A program made the translations under genes and the position numbers. A stretch of DNA of 64,000 nt from Winogradskyella tangerina (GTDB lineage: Bacteria; Bacteroidota; Bacteroidia; Flavobacteriales; Flavobacteriaceae). Below are positions 46,930 through 56,820 of this stretch, one piece after another. The stretch is taken from NCBI RefSeq assembly GCF_003260205.1, contig NZ_QERF01000001.1, positions 489,985 to 553,984 on the forward strand. The letters run 5' to 3'. Under the pieces are notes generated by a model. The model made no database searches and was not told where the DNA came from. It was given only the letters and a program-made list of their open reading frames with translations. The first letter of the stretch is position 1; every line of letters begins with the position of its first letter.

Positions 46930-48246
46930 ATGCACATAAAACGATTAATAGCAGTTAGCGTTTTTATAGCACTTTTTATGGCTTGCAACGAAGACAAGTC
47001 TTCCGAAGAGCCTAAAGAAGATCTGGCAGAACAAGTCGAAAAAGAAAAAATTATCGAATTTGGTTTTGACCAAAGTCTGTACGAGTTTAAACGCGATACT
47101 ATTAAGAAAGGTGACACTTTCGGGATTATTCTAGAACGCCACAACATTGGTTATCCTAAGATTTTTCAAATTGCTGAGAAGGCCAAAGATACTTTCGATA
47201 TAGCAACAAAGCTTCAGGTTGGTAAACCATATACGCTTCTCTATTCAAAAGAAAACGCCAACGATAGCATTCAAAAACCAACGACATTTATATATCAGCA
47301 GAATCTAGAGGACTATGTTGTTATCGATTTCAAAGATTCAATCCAGGCCTATACCAAAACTAAACCTATAACCTATGTCGAAAAAACTGCGACAGGTATT
47401 ATTGAAAACAACATATCGGAAACATTAGAAAAGCAAGGATTAAGTCAGGTCCTAGCTTACAAAATGGCCGATGATATTTATGCTTGGACCATCGATTTTA
47501 GAAGACTCATGCCAGGCGATCGTTTCAAGGTTATTTATACAGATAAGTATATCAACGACAGCATTTACGCTGGTGTTCATGATGTAAAAGCAGCTTATTT
47601 TGAACATAATGGCGACTCGCTTTACGCCTTTCAATTTGAAACAGATTCTATAAAAGGCATTCAGGATTATTTTAACGAAAAAGCTAAAAATTTACGTCGT
47701 GCATTTTTGAAAATGCCTGTGAAGTTTGGCAGATTATCATCACGCTACAACCTTAAAAGACGCATCGCTTATTATGGCAATAGAGTAAGACCACATAAAG
47801 GCACTGATTTTGCCGCACCGGTGGGTACACCAATTATGGCTACTGCTAACGGTACAGTTATAGAATCTACCCGTCGTGGAGGTAATGGCAAATACGTGAA
47901 AATAAGGCACAATGCCACGTATAGCACACAGTACTTGCATATGAAAGCCCAAAATGTGAAAAAGGGACAATATGTGAAGCAAGGTGATATTATCGGATGG
48001 GTTGGTATGACAGGGAATACCGCCGGCCCACATGTTTGCTACAGGTTTTGGAAAAACGGTAAGCAGGTGGATCCTTTCAAACAAAAACTACCAGAAGCTG
48101 AACCTATTTCAGATAGTCTTAAGGTGAAATACCTAGATTATATCAAACCGATTAAAAAGCGACTCGACGAAATTTTCTTTATTGAAACACAAGCTAAAGA
48201 AACCGAAAATACAATAACCGAAGATCCTATTACAGACATACAATAA
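46930..48246 (+). CDS. M23-family (LytM-like) peptidase lipoprotein, His-to-Cys zinc ligand
   Basis: 438 residues. The lipobox is FIALFMAC (Cys19), followed by a long acidic linker. A LysM/OapA-like region contains [20 protein letters not shown] (about 53-75). The C-terminal LytM domain (about 280-390) has [16 protein letters not shown] with His289 and Asp293, and [22 protein letters not shown] with His337. In the normally HxH motif the second His is Cys370 (GPHVCYRFW, His368). Family members cut peptidoglycan cross-bridges. Cys can still hold zinc, so activity is possible. The TAATG overlap with pgi couples their translation. Confidence 0.9.
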   Translation: MHIKRLIAVSVFIALFMACNEDKSSEEPKEDLAEQVEKEKIIEFGFDQSLYEFKRDTIKKGDTFGIILERHNIGYPKIFQIAEKAKDTFDIATKLQVGKPYTLLYSKENANDSIQKPTTFIYQQNLEDYVVIDFKDSIQAYTKTKPITYVEKTATGIIENNISETLEKQGLSQVLAYKMADDIYAWTIDFRRLMPGDRFKVIYTDKYINDSIYAGVHDVKAAYFEHNGDSLYAFQFETDSIKGIQDYFNEKAKNLRRAFLKMPVKFGRLSSRYNLKRRIAYYGNRVRPHKGTDFAAPVGTPIMATANGTVIESTRRGGNGKYVKIRHNATYSTQYLHMKAQNVKKGQYVKQGDIIGWVGMTGNTAGPHVCYRFWKNGKQVDPFKQKLPEAEPISDSLKVKYLDYIKPIKKRLDEIFFIETQAKETENTITEDPITDIQ

Positions 48247-49889
48247 TGGCACTTAAATCTATAGATCCAACCACAACAGATTCCTGGAACAAATTACAAG
48301 CACATTTTGAAACCATAAAAGATACACATCTTAAAGACTTTTTTGGTGCCAACCCCAATAGAGCCGCAGAACTAACTTTAAATTGGGATGATTTTTATGT
48401 AGATTTTTCCAAAAACCGAATAACTCAAGACACTTTAAGATTACTAATTGAACTAGCTAATGAAGTTGATCTTAAGGATGCCATTACAAAGTATTTTGAA
48501 GGCGATATCATAAATGCTACAGAAGGTCGGGCAGTGCTTCATACCGCTTTACGTGCACCAATATCTTCCGAAGTATTTGTTGATGGTGAAAACGTTATTC
48601 CGGGGGTTACTGGGGTAAAACAAAAGATCAAAGATTTTACAGAATCTATAGTTTCCGGAAATCATAAAGGTTTTACTGGCAAGTCGATTACCGATATCGT
48701 TAATATAGGTATTGGCGGATCAGATCTTGGTCCTGCTATGGTTGTAGATTCCTTACAGTTTTACAAAAATCATCTCAATACTCATTTTGTGAGTAACGTT
48801 GATGGAGATCATTACAATGAGATCATTAAAAATCTTAATCCGGAAACCACACTTTTTGTCATTGTTTCAAAGACTTTCACAACTCAAGAAACTCTGTCTA
48901 ACGCCAATTCTATTCGTTCTTGGTTTTTAAAATCACTACCACAAGAAGCTGTATCTAAGCATTTTGTTGCTGTTTCTACAAATATTGAAAGTGTAAAAGC
49001 CTTCGGTATTGATGAAAACAATATTTTCCCAATGAAGGATTGGGTAGGTGGTCGTTTTTCGTTGTGGAGTGCAGTTGGACTTTCCATCAGCTTATCTATA
49101 GGCTACGATAATTTTGAAAGCTTATTGAATGGTGCCCATCAAATGGATGAGCATTTCAAAAATGAAGATTTTGAAAAGAATATTCCTGTGGTTTCAGCAT
49201 TGTTGACCATCTGGTATAATAACTTTTTTAAGGCTGAAAGCGAAGCAATAATACCTTATACACAATACCTCAATCAGTTTGCCACCTATTTACAACAAGG
49301 TATTATGGAAAGTAATGGTAAGTATGTTGACAGAGCAGGAAATCTTGTAAACTACCAAACCGGAACAATCATTTGGGGTGAACCAGGCACCAATTCGCAA
49401 CATGCCTTTTTTCAATTGATTCATCAAGGCACAAAATTAATCCCAGCTGATTTTATTGGATTTATTGAATGTCTTCATGGCGATACAGAGCATCATCATA
49501 AGTTGATGTCTAATTATTTTGCACAGACTGAAGCACTAATGAATGGAAAGACAGAAGCCGAAGTATTAGACGAATTTAGTGGCCAGTCCATATCTGAAGC
49601 GGAAGTAAACAAACTATTACCATTTAAAATTTTTCAAGGTAACAAACCAACAACTTCAATACTAATAAAAAGACTTACACCCGAAAGTTTAGGAAAGCTC
49701 ATTGCAATGTATGAACATAAAATATTTGTTCAAGGGATTGTATGGAATATCTTCAGTTATGATCAATTTGGTGTGGAATTAGGCAAACAACTTGCAAAAA
49801 CCATTCTAAAGGAGTTGAATTCTGAATCGAGCACTGGATCTCATGATGCTTCAACTCAAAATCTTATCAATTTTTATAAAAATAATTGA
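48246..49889 (+). CDS. pgi: Glucose-6-phosphate isomerase
   Basis: 547 residues, full length, interconverting glucose-6-phosphate and fructose-6-phosphate. Signature stretches are [57 protein letters not shown] and [25 protein letters not shown]. Catalytic Glu, His and Lys lie in [17 protein letters not shown] and near the C-terminal GVELGKQLA. The start ATG overlaps the peptidase stop by one base. The 162-base gap downstream contains the promoter of the next TonB receptor. Confidence 0.97.
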   Translation: MALKSIDPTTTDSWNKLQAHFETIKDTHLKDFFGANPNRAAELTLNWDDFYVDFSKNRITQDTLRLLIELANEVDLKDAITKYFEGDIINATEGRAVLHTALRAPISSEVFVDGENVIPGVTGVKQKIKDFTESIVSGNHKGFTGKSITDIVNIGIGGSDLGPAMVVDSLQFYKNHLNTHFVSNVDGDHYNEIIKNLNPETTLFVIVSKTFTTQETLSNANSIRSWFLKSLPQEAVSKHFVAVSTNIESVKAFGIDENNIFPMKDWVGGRFSLWSAVGLSISLSIGYDNFESLLNGAHQMDEHFKNEDFEKNIPVVSALLTIWYNNFFKAESEAIIPYTQYLNQFATYLQQGIMESNGKYVDRAGNLVNYQTGTIIWGEPGTNSQHAFFQLIHQGTKLIPADFIGFIECLHGDTEHHHKLMSNYFAQTEALMNGKTEAEVLDEFSGQSISEAEVNKLLPFKIFQGNKPTTSILIKRLTPESLGKLIAMYEHKIFVQGIVWNIFSYDQFGVELGKQLAKTILKELNSESSTGSHDASTQNLINFYKNN

Positions 49890-50009
49890 ACGGAATTGTT
49901 AAAAATTCTCACAAAAAACAGGTATTTCTTCCTTATTTAGATTCATATTTAATAAGCAATTTTCTTAAATTTCTTAACATTTAGTTAATATTATAACCAC
50001 AAGGTTACG

Positions 50010-50017
50010 TAATTTTG
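50010..50017 (+). promoter_or_regulatory. Candidate -7 element of the second TonB receptor
   Basis: TAATTTTG followed by C, 34 bases before the ATG at 50052. A TTA rather than TTG lies near the -33 distance. Confidence 0.5.
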
Positions 50018-50051
50018 CCCCAACAAAAGAAACCAATTAACTAAAGTTTGT

Positions 50052-52640
50052 ATGAAAAAATTTTACAATTTTTTATTAGTAGCTGTTGTGATGCTATTCA
50101 CTACAGTTACTTTTGCTCAGGCTACTATTACTGGTAAGGTTATTGACGCAGAAACAACCTCACCATTACCTGGAGCAAACGTAGCAGTAAAAGGTACTTC
50201 TGATGGTGCCACTGCTGATTTTGATGGTAACTTTACAATTACCACAAGTTCTTCTTCTGGAGAAATCGTTATTTCATATGTAGGTTTTAAGCCTATTTCA
50301 ATTGCATTTAATGGCGACACAAACGTTGGAACTATTAGCCTAAGCCCTGATAGTTTAGACGAAGTTGTTATTGTAGGTTCTGGAGTAATTGACCTTGCAG
50401 AGGATAGAAGAACTCCTGTGGCTGTATCTACCATTAGACGTGACGAAATCCAATTGAAAGGTGTTGGTAACGTTGAGGTTACTGAAATTATGAAAAACAC
50501 ACCTTCAGTATTCGTATCACCTGGCGGTGGTGGTTTTGGTGACAGTGCTTTATTTGTGCGTGGTTTTGATGATACCAATACAGCGGTATTATTAAACGGT
50601 CAGCCAATCAACGCTCAGGAAGATGGTAGAGTATTCTGGTCTAACTGGCAAGGTGTTTCTGATATTGCGAATGCAATTCAGGTACAGCGTGGTCTTGGTG
50701 CTTCAAAATTAGCTATATCATCTGTAGGTGGTACAGTTAACATTGTAATGAAGGCTGCCGAAAAAGGTAAAGGTGGATCTGTTCGTTTCTTATCTGGTAA
50801 CGATAGTTACTTTAAGACTACTGCAGAATACAACACTGGTGTAAACGACAAAGGATGGGCATTCTCATTCTTAATAGACCACTGGCAAGCACACAGAAGT
50901 TGGGCGCGCGGTACTTTTGGTCAGGGTCAAAACTACTTCTTTGCTGTTGGATACAAACCAAACGACAGACACCAATTTAACTTCTTAATCACTGGTGCAC
51001 CACAGTACCATGGACAACGTTGGTCACAAAGTGAAGAAACTATTGAAAACGATCCAAAATTTAACCAACACTGGGGATTCACAAGTGACGCGGTTAACGG
51101 ACAGTACACTTCAGATATCGATTCTGAAAGACGTAACTTCTACCACAAACCGGTTATGAACCTTAACTGGGACTGGACAATAAGTGATGTTTCAAGTTTA
51201 TCTACTGTTCTATACGCCTCTTGGGGTCGTGGTGGTGGAACTGGACCTCGCGGTGATCGGATTAGAACAGCTGATGGTCAGTTAGATTATTTCGCAATTG
51301 AGCAAGCCAACGAAGCTATTGGTGTTGGTGGATTTGATAGTGCTGAAACTGGTTACATCAGAAGAGGTTCTATGAACAATCACTCATGGTACGGAATTGT
51401 ATCTAACTTCAATACTGAATTAAATGATAACTTATCATTTAACGTGGGTACAGATTTAAGATACTACGAAGGTGATCACTTTAGACAAATTATTGACCTT
51501 TACGGTTTAGATGGTTGGGCTGAAGACGGTGTAACTTACACTGATACTTTTGAAGCAGACCCTTGGGCAGCTTTATTTGATTTCGCCGATGAAAACCAAA
51601 GAATCGATTATGACTACTCTGAAACTATTACTTACCAAGGATTATTCTCTCAGTTAGAATACTCTAATGATAAGTTCTCAACTTTCATTCAAGGTGCGGT
51701 TTCTAACCAGTCTTACGTGAGAGAAGGAAGACACATTTCTTATTCTGATGAAGATAGAGGTGAGTCTGATAAATTAAATAAAATAGGTTTCAACCTTAAA
51801 GGTGGTGTAGCATACGCAATCAATGATGCTAACAAATTCTTCTTCAATGCAGGATACTACTCAAGACAACCATTCTTAGATAACGTTTTTGAAAACATCA
51901 GACGTTCTAATGCATTGGTAAGTCCTGAAGTTGACAACGAAGATATCACTGGATTTGAAGCTGGTTATGAGTTTAAAATTGGTGATAATTTCACTGCTGT
52001 AGCTAACTTCTACCACACACAGTGGGAAAACAGAGTTGTGCTTCAAGGTGGAGGAATTAATGACAACGGAACTCCAAATGACACATCTGATGATTTTGAA
52101 GTTAGTAACTTCCAAAGAGGTGTAAACCAAACGCACATTGGTGCTGAACTTGATTTCATCTTCACACCTACAAGCTGGTTAAGAATTAATGGATTCTTCT
52201 CTGCTGGTAGCTGGAAATTTGATGGAGAAAGTAGCTTCGACGAATTCAATATTGATACTGGTGAATTAGTAAGTTCTGCTGATGGTATTAATAGAGATGG
52301 TATTAGTGTTCCTGGTGTTGCTCAAACAACAGCTGGTCTTAATGCTAGAGCTAACATTATTTCAGGTCTTTCTGCTGATGGTGGTTTCAAATATTATGGA
52401 AACAGCTATAAGCACGATGGTGGTTCATTACAGACAATGAATATCGGTACAATCGATGATTTCGTATTAGCTGATTTTGGTCTTACTTATAACTACACTT
52501 TAGGTAATGGCGATAGATTAACGTTTAGAGGAAACGTCTTCAACGTATTCGATAACATCGTTATTAGTAACACTGACCGTTTTGGATTCTTTAATACAGA
52601 CGGTAGAACGTTTAACGTAAGTGCAAGATATAGTTTCTAA
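50052..52640 (+). CDS. TonB-dependent receptor with carboxypeptidase-regulatory-like domain
   Basis: 862 residues with a signal peptide ending TVTFAQ. The N-terminal carboxypeptidase-regulatory-like domain (TITGKVIDAETTSPLPGANVAVKG) leads into LDEVVIVGSG, a TonB-box-like segment. The plug has VSPGGGGFGDSALFVRGFDDTNTAVLLNG and VQRGLGASKLAISSVGGTVNIVMK. A full barrel ends TDGRTFNVSARYSF, with a terminal Phe for BAM recognition. No SusD-like partner lies next to it. It is a single-gene unit with its own promoter element and a strong terminator, and is codon-biased (repeated GGT, AAC, TTC) as expected for an abundant protein. The substrate is not indicated by context. Confidence 0.93.
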   Translation: MKKFYNFLLVAVVMLFTTVTFAQATITGKVIDAETTSPLPGANVAVKGTSDGATADFDGNFTITTSSSSGEIVISYVGFKPISIAFNGDTNVGTISLSPDSLDEVVIVGSGVIDLAEDRRTPVAVSTIRRDEIQLKGVGNVEVTEIMKNTPSVFVSPGGGGFGDSALFVRGFDDTNTAVLLNGQPINAQEDGRVFWSNWQGVSDIANAIQVQRGLGASKLAISSVGGTVNIVMKAAEKGKGGSVRFLSGNDSYFKTTAEYNTGVNDKGWAFSFLIDHWQAHRSWARGTFGQGQNYFFAVGYKPNDRHQFNFLITGAPQYHGQRWSQSEETIENDPKFNQHWGFTSDAVNGQYTSDIDSERRNFYHKPVMNLNWDWTISDVSSLSTVLYASWGRGGGTGPRGDRIRTADGQLDYFAIEQANEAIGVGGFDSAETGYIRRGSMNNHSWYGIVSNFNTELNDNLSFNVGTDLRYYEGDHFRQIIDLYGLDGWAEDGVTYTDTFEADPWAALFDFADENQRIDYDYSETITYQGLFSQLEYSNDKFSTFIQGAVSNQSYVREGRHISYSDEDRGESDKLNKIGFNLKGGVAYAINDANKFFFNAGYYSRQPFLDNVFENIRRSNALVSPEVDNEDITGFEAGYEFKIGDNFTAVANFYHTQWENRVVLQGGGINDNGTPNDTSDDFEVSNFQRGVNQTHIGAELDFIFTPTSWLRINGFFSAGSWKFDGESSFDEFNIDTGELVSSADGINRDGISVPGVAQTTAGLNARANIISGLSADGGFKYYGNSYKHDGGSLQTMNIGTIDDFVLADFGLTYNYTLGNGDRLTFRGNVFNVFDNIVISNTDRFGFFNTDGRTFNVSARYSF

Positions 52641-52660
52641 TCTCTTAGAAACATTCAATA

Positions 52661-52689
52661 AAAAAAGCAGCCGTAATGGCTGCTTTTTT
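52661..52689. terminator. Bidirectional intrinsic terminator
   Basis: A perfect 12-bp stem (52661-52672 with 52678-52689) with a 5-base loop and A/T flanks, between the TonB receptor (+) and gldD (-). Confidence 0.9.
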
Positions 52690-52719
52690 TATTTCATATA
52701 ATATATTTCAAAAAGTACA

Positions 52720-53289
52720 TTAGTTCTGCCAGCGTACAGATTCCATAAGGCGCTTAATATCTTTTTTAAGATACTCTGATGCAGGGTATATTGAATCGTA
52801 ATTCGGTTTAGCATAAAAATATAATGACCCACTTAAGAAATGATTTAAACTATCAGTAACATAAAACTGAGACTGTGAAGCGGCATCACCACCAATTTCA
52901 TAAAACATTCCATATACCTTATTATCTCCATCTTCATAGGGCTTATAAGATATCTCATCTGCCTTAATAGTGTGCTTTTGAGTGAGATTCTGTGCATCGC
53001 GAAGTAAGCTGTCTAAATTATCGTTTTTAACTGCTTTATACGACAAATATATTGTTGCTTTCAATGAAGGGTATTTTACATCTACACCTTTTGTTTCTCC
53101 CGATGTTTTCACTTTTGAGATACGATCAGATAAGACGTTCTTTTCAAAAGTAAATGGAAGAGGCAGAACTGCTTTCTTATACTTGGCATCAGGATAATCT
53201 AATCTTAAGTATCCTTTAGGTTTTGGAAGTGGATCATCGGCACAACCCACCATGAATAAACTCAGTATTGGAATTAAAATACGCTTCAT
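52720..53289 (-). CDS. gldD: Gliding motility lipoprotein GldD
   Basis: 189 residues. A short signal segment ends FMVGC (Cys16), followed by ADDPLPKPKGYLRLDYPDAKYK, the GldD hallmark. The rest is a compact soluble domain with FEKN, TIYLSYKAV and GDAASQSQFYVTDS. GldD is required for Flavobacterium gliding and, by association, for type IX secretion function. Its ATG overlaps the gldE stop by 4 bases, so the two are translated together. Confidence 0.93.
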   Translation of the reverse strand: MKRILIPILSLFMVGCADDPLPKPKGYLRLDYPDAKYKKAVLPLPFTFEKNVLSDRISKVKTSGETKGVDVKYPSLKATIYLSYKAVKNDNLDSLLRDAQNLTQKHTIKADEISYKPYEDGDNKVYGMFYEIGGDAASQSQFYVTDSLNHFLSGSLYFYAKPNYDSIYPASEYLKKDIKRLMESVRWQN

Positions 53290-54608
53290 ACGTCTGTATT
53301 CAAAAGAGTAACCTTTATTTGTTTTATTCGTTTTCGTTCAAGTGCTTCAATAGTAAAAACGTATTTTTTGAAATTTATTTTACTTCCAATTCTTGGAAAT
53401 CCACCTGAAATCTCTAGAACAAAACCCGCTAATGTTTCAGCTTCACCTTTTCGACTTTCGAAATGCTCCGCTTCTTCATCTTCGATATCAATTATTTTGT
53501 AAACATCCTTTAAAGGTGTTTTACCTTCAAAACTGTAATTGTTGTCATCGAGCTTGGTGTAAATGAGATCATCGTCGTCGTACTCGTCGCTAATATCACC
53601 TACGATCTCTTCAATAACATCTTCAAGAGAAACCAATCCGGAAGTACCACCATACTCATCTACAACCACCGCTAAATGCACCTTTTTAGTTTGAAACTCT
53701 TCCATAAGGTCATCGAGCTTTTTGTTTTCAGGTACAAAAAATGGTTCTCTAATTATATCGGGCCAATTAAATGTTTTTTTATTTAGGTGTGGAAGAAGAT
53801 CTTTCACATAAAGAACACCTTTTATGGTATCTATATTCTCTTCATATACAGGAATTCGGGAATAGCCATGCTCCACAATTTCCTCTAAAATATTACTAAA
53901 TTTCGCTTCAATATTTATGGCAAAAATATCCATTCTTGGACGCATCACCTGCTTAGTGTCTGTATTTCCGAAGGATACAATACCCTGCAGTAACTTTTGC
54001 TCCTCTTGGGTTGTATCGTTGTCATCTGTTAGCTCTAAAGCTTGAGACAACTGATCAACACTTAGATTGGATCGTTTTTTTCCAAATCTGTTTTCAATGA
54101 ATTGCGTTCCATAACGCATTGGTAAACTGATAGGTGAAAAAACAACATCGAGAACCTTCAGCGGTCTAGCCATAAAGGATGAAAATTTCACACTGTTACG
54201 ACTCGCATATATTTTCGGAATGATCTCTCCAAATAACAAGATTATGAAGGTCGCTGAAACAACTTCTAAAAGAAACCGCACCAATGGTTTTGTGATATTT
54301 GCAAAAAGGGTTTCGCCAATGTAAGCGAATAGAAGAACTATCGCTATATTAATAAAGTTATTAGCCACTAAAATTGTAGCCAAAAGTTTTTTTGGTCGCT
54401 CTAATAAGGACGCCACGATCAACATTGCGGCCGACTTTTTCTCAACACCTTCGTCAATATTGGCTTTTGTTAAAGAAAATAGAGCCACCTCAGCCCCAGA
54501 AATTAGCGCAGAACATACCAGCAGTAATAAGAGCAATACTACACTTGTAATAAATGAGGTATTAGAAACTAATAAATTCGAAAATAAAAGCGAGGGCTCA
54601 GGATCCAA
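53286..54608 (-). CDS. gldE: Gliding motility protein GldE (CNNM/CorC-type CBS membrane protein)
   Basis: 440 residues from a TTG start at 54608. A DUF21/CNNM membrane domain occupies the N-terminal half (SAEVALFSLTKANI-like segment: ALISGAEVALFSLTKANIDEG). A CBS pair follows (TDTKQVMRPRMDIFAINIEA, YSRIPVYEENIDTIKGVLYVKDLLPHL, VDEYGGTSGLVSLEDVIEEIVGDISDEYD). A CorC_HlyC transporter-associated domain closes the C-terminus. GldE is linked genetically to GldD in gliding. The fold suggests cation transport or sensing. It lies 17 bases after ssb in the ssb-gldE-gldD order typical of Flavobacteriaceae. Confidence 0.93.
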   Translation of the reverse strand: MDPEPSLLFSNLLVSNTSFITSVVLLLLLLVCSALISGAEVALFSLTKANIDEGVEKKSAAMLIVASLLERPKKLLATILVANNFINIAIVLLFAYIGETLFANITKPLVRFLLEVVSATFIILLFGEIIPKIYASRNSVKFSSFMARPLKVLDVVFSPISLPMRYGTQFIENRFGKKRSNLSVDQLSQALELTDDNDTTQEEQKLLQGIVSFGNTDTKQVMRPRMDIFAINIEAKFSNILEEIVEHGYSRIPVYEENIDTIKGVLYVKDLLPHLNKKTFNWPDIIREPFFVPENKKLDDLMEEFQTKKVHLAVVVDEYGGTSGLVSLEDVIEEIVGDISDEYDDDDLIYTKLDDNNYSFEGKTPLKDVYKIIDIEDEEAEHFESRKGEAETLAGFVLEISGGFPRIGSKINFKKYVFTIEALERKRIKQIKVTLLNTDV

Positions 54609-54625
54609 GATGCAATGCTATTAAA

Positions 54626-55072
54626 TTAAAATGGGAGATCATCATTGTCAGCTTCTGGCACAACACTGTTTTGAGTAGGTTGCTGTGGTTGAGCTGGTTG
54701 ATAGTTTGCAGAAGGTTGACCTTGCTGTTGTTCGTTCTTATTGGTTAAGAATGTAAAGTCTGTACACTGAATCTCTGTAGAATAGCGTTCCATACCTTTA
54801 TCGTCTGTCCATTTTCTGGTTTTAATTCTACCTTCAATGTAAACTTTATCTCCTTTACTGAGATACTTTTCACAAATTTCAGCAGCTTTATTTCTCACCA
54901 CTATATTGTGCCATTCGGTATTAGAAACGCGTTCATTTGTCGTTTTGTTGGTGTATGTTTCGTTAGTTGCCAAAGGAAATCTACCTACACAATTCTTATC
55001 ATCGAAATAATGCATTTTTACTTCATCTCCCAAATGCCCAATTAGCATTACTTTATTTAACGTTCCTGACAT
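54626..55072 (-). CDS. ssb: Single-stranded DNA-binding protein
   Basis: 148 residues. The OB-fold starts MSGTLNKVMLIGHLGDEVKMHYFDDKNCVGRFPLATNETY and includes EWHNIVVRNKAAEICEKYLSKGDKVYIEGRIKTRKW. A Gln/Pro-rich flexible tail ends in the acidic tip EADNDDLPF, the protein-interaction motif of SSB. It binds single-stranded DNA in replication and repair. It lies 17 bases upstream of gldE and has a -7-like element of its own, so the replication gene drives gliding-gene expression. Confidence 0.96.
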   Translation of the reverse strand: MSGTLNKVMLIGHLGDEVKMHYFDDKNCVGRFPLATNETYTNKTTNERVSNTEWHNIVVRNKAAEICEKYLSKGDKVYIEGRIKTRKWTDDKGMERYSTEIQCTDFTFLTNKNEQQQGQPSANYQPAQPQQPTQNSVVPEADNDDLPF

Positions 55073-55092
55073 ATTACAATTGATTTAGCCTA

Positions 55093-55100
55093 CAAAGTTA
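55093..55100 (-). promoter_or_regulatory. Candidate -7 element of ssb-gldE-gldD
   Basis: The minus strand reads TAACTTTG, 20 bases upstream of the ssb start. No clear TTG lies at the -33 distance. Confidence 0.45.
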
Positions 55101-55147
55101 GTTAATTTGAAATGTTTACTTTAAAATTAATAAAAAATTGTGAGTTC

Positions 55148-56197
55148 TTAAACCCTATCAAAATTAAAGGTACTTATAAAGTCGCTTATCAATACTGGTG
55201 CGGGATAACGCTCTAAATCTTTAATCGGAATTGCTCCTTTTGGCAGTTCCCCTAACTCAATGATCCAAAACTTTGTGTGTAGATGTTGATGCGATAATTT
55301 ATGAATCTTGTCTTCTACATTGTAAAGTGAATATTCAAAATTAGAATCAGCCGGAATTATTTCTTTAATATTCAACTGGTGAAACTCCGCGTCCGATATG
55401 CTTTTCTCAGATTCAATTAACGGAAACTGATAGAGATTTTGCCAAATTCCTTTTCCGGTGCGCTTCTCTAAAAGGGTATTCTTATGTTTATCAATACATA
55501 CCAAAAAATTGAAATACTTAGTGGTAACCTTAGTCTTTTTCAATTTTACTGGTAATTGATCAATTTTTTGCTTCTGAAAAGCTACACAGCCTTTACTTAA
55601 TGGACAAACAATACAGTAGGGGTTTTTGGGCTTGCACTGCGTAGCACCAAATTCCATAATAGCTTGATTAAAAACAGCGGGCTGCTCTTTATCGATCAGT
55701 GAGGTCGCTAATGCCTTAAATTCTTTAATCCCTGAGCTTGAATTTATTGGTGTATCAATTCCGAAGAAACGCGACAAAACACGATAGACATTACCATCTA
55801 CTACGGCAGCAACCTCATTAAAAGCTATTGAAGCAATGGCACTTGCTGTATAATCACCTACTCCTTTTAATTTAATGAGCTCCTTATAATTATCTGGAAA
55901 AATACCGTCTAATTCAAAAGCTATATACTTTGCAGTGGTGTGTAAATTGCGCGCTCTCGAATAATAACCTAGACCTTGCCAAAGTTTTAAGACCGCCTCT
56001 TCTGAAGCATTGGCAAGATCAAAAATACTCGGGAATTTCGTAACAAAAGCTTCATAATAAGGTAACCCTTGCCTAACTTGGGTCTGCTGTAAAATGATCT
56101 CTGAAAGCCAAATGTAATAAGGATTTTGAGTTTCACGCCATGGTAACGCCCTCTTGTTCTCTGAATACCAATTAATTAGCGTATTGCTAAAATTCAT
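55148..56197 (-). CDS. mutY: A/G-specific adenine glycosylase
   Basis: 349 residues. It removes adenine mispaired with 8-oxoguanine. The catalytic domain has ALPWRETQNPYYIWLSEIILQQTQV, the helix-hairpin-helix LKGVGDYTASAIASIAF with catalytic Asp (VDGNVYRVLSRFF region), and the Fe-S cluster Cys motif CKPKNPYCIVCPLSKGC. The C-terminal Nudix-like domain (KRTGKGIWQNLYQFPLIE) recognises 8-oxoG. It is divergent from HU and upstream of ssb-gldE-gldD in the same direction, separated by a 75-base gap. Confidence 0.96.
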   Translation of the reverse strand: MNFSNTLINWYSENKRALPWRETQNPYYIWLSEIILQQTQVRQGLPYYEAFVTKFPSIFDLANASEEAVLKLWQGLGYYSRARNLHTTAKYIAFELDGIFPDNYKELIKLKGVGDYTASAIASIAFNEVAAVVDGNVYRVLSRFFGIDTPINSSSGIKEFKALATSLIDKEQPAVFNQAIMEFGATQCKPKNPYCIVCPLSKGCVAFQKQKIDQLPVKLKKTKVTTKYFNFLVCIDKHKNTLLEKRTGKGIWQNLYQFPLIESEKSISDAEFHQLNIKEIIPADSNFEYSLYNVEDKIHKLSHQHLHTKFWIIELGELPKGAIPIKDLERYPAPVLISDFISTFNFDRV

Positions 56198-56218
56198 CCT
56201 TTCATTTTCAATTTTTCA

Positions 56219-56226
56219 CAAAATTA
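56219..56226 (-). promoter_or_regulatory. Candidate -7 element of mutY
   Basis: The minus strand reads TAATTTTG, 21 bases upstream of the mutY start and facing away from the HU promoter. Confidence 0.4.
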
Positions 56227-56260
56227 AATCTTTATATTGTTAAATTTTAATTAATTACGC

Positions 56261-56292
56261 TTGAAATATTGAAATTAAATTACATATATTTG
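56261..56292 (+). promoter_or_regulatory. HU-gene promoter (TTG-N21-TATATTTG)
   Basis: TTG at 56261-56263, a 21-base spacer and TATATTTG followed by C at 56285-56292. This is a full match to the Bacteroidota housekeeping promoter pattern. The predicted start near 56298 leaves about 34 bases before the ATG at 56332, and it rules out the upstream in-frame start at 56269. Confidence 0.75.
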
Positions 56293-56331
56293 CATCCCTT
56301 AGAATTTATAGTAACCCTAAAACTAATAACA

Positions 56332-56622
56332 ATGACAAAAGCCGATTTAGTAGCTAAGATATCTGACAAATTAGGAATGGAGAAAGGTGATGTTCAAGCT
56401 ACAGTAGAAACCTTTATGGAAGAAGTAAAATCATCACTAGAAAGTGGAGATAATGTTTATTTAAGAGGTTTCGGAAGTTTCATTATTAAAACGAGAGCTG
56501 AAAAAACAGGTCGTAACATTTCAAAAAATACTACGATTAAAATTCCAGCTCACAACATACCAGCTTTTAAGCCAGCTAAAGTGTTTTTAGAAGGTGTAAA
56601 ATCTAATGTTGAAGTTAACTAA
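56332..56622 (+). CDS. HU/IHF-family DNA-binding protein
   Basis: 96 residues from MTKADLVAKISDKLGMEKGDV at 56332. The frame extends upstream but overlaps the promoter. The two-helix dimer base and the DNA-binding beta-arm are complete (NVYLRGFGSFIIKTRAEKTGRNISKNTTIKIPAHNIPAFKPAK), including the Pro at the arm tip (IPAHN). It is a nucleoid protein that bends DNA. It is 5-6 residues longer than E. coli HU, nearer to IHF in length. A 29-residue basic protein gene follows after 40 bases. Confidence 0.95.
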   Translation: MTKADLVAKISDKLGMEKGDVQATVETFMEEVKSSLESGDNVYLRGFGSFIIKTRAEKTGRNISKNTTIKIPAHNIPAFKPAKVFLEGVKSNVEVN

Positions 56623-56662
56623 GACTTTAAAAAAATATTAATTAAAAAAAGCATTATTAATT

Positions 56663-56752
56663 ATGCCAAGTGGTAAAAAACGAAAAAGACACAAGGTAGC
56701 GACGCATAAGCGTAAAAAACGTAGACGCGCTAATCGTCACAAAAAGAAATAA
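56663..56752 (+). CDS. 29-residue COX24/mS38-like basic protein
   Basis: A 29-codon gene, MPSGKKRKRHKVATHKRKKRR followed by RANRHKKK and TAA at 56750-56752. Almost two thirds of residues are Lys, Arg or His. The K-x-H-K-R-K-K-R-R-R core matches the AURKAIP1/COX24 (mitochondrial ribosomal mS38) C-terminal domain, which is annotated in many Bacteroidota as an independent ~30-residue protein. A ribosomal location is the likeliest role (inference from the mitochondrial homologue). It lies between HU and the RNase G/E gene and is followed by a terminator. Confidence 0.8.
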   Translation: MPSGKKRKRHKVATHKRKKRRRANRHKKK

Positions 56753-56758
56753 GCTGGG

Positions 56759-56785
56759 AAAAAGTAGTTTTTAGACTACTTTTTT
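56759..56785 (+). terminator. Intrinsic terminator after the COX24-like gene
   Basis: AAAAAGTAGT (56759-56768) pairs with ACTACTTTTT (56775-56784), with a 6-base loop and a T tract. Confidence 0.82.
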
Positions 56786-56820
56786 CAGTTTTAAAAAAAC
56801 GTTCTTTGATATAAAATTAG

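Noticed and set aside
50117..50578. 153-residue minus-strand frame opposite the second TonB receptor
   Set aside because: It is a low-complexity shadow (Ser/Thr/Pro-rich) of the receptor's N-terminal domain and plug.
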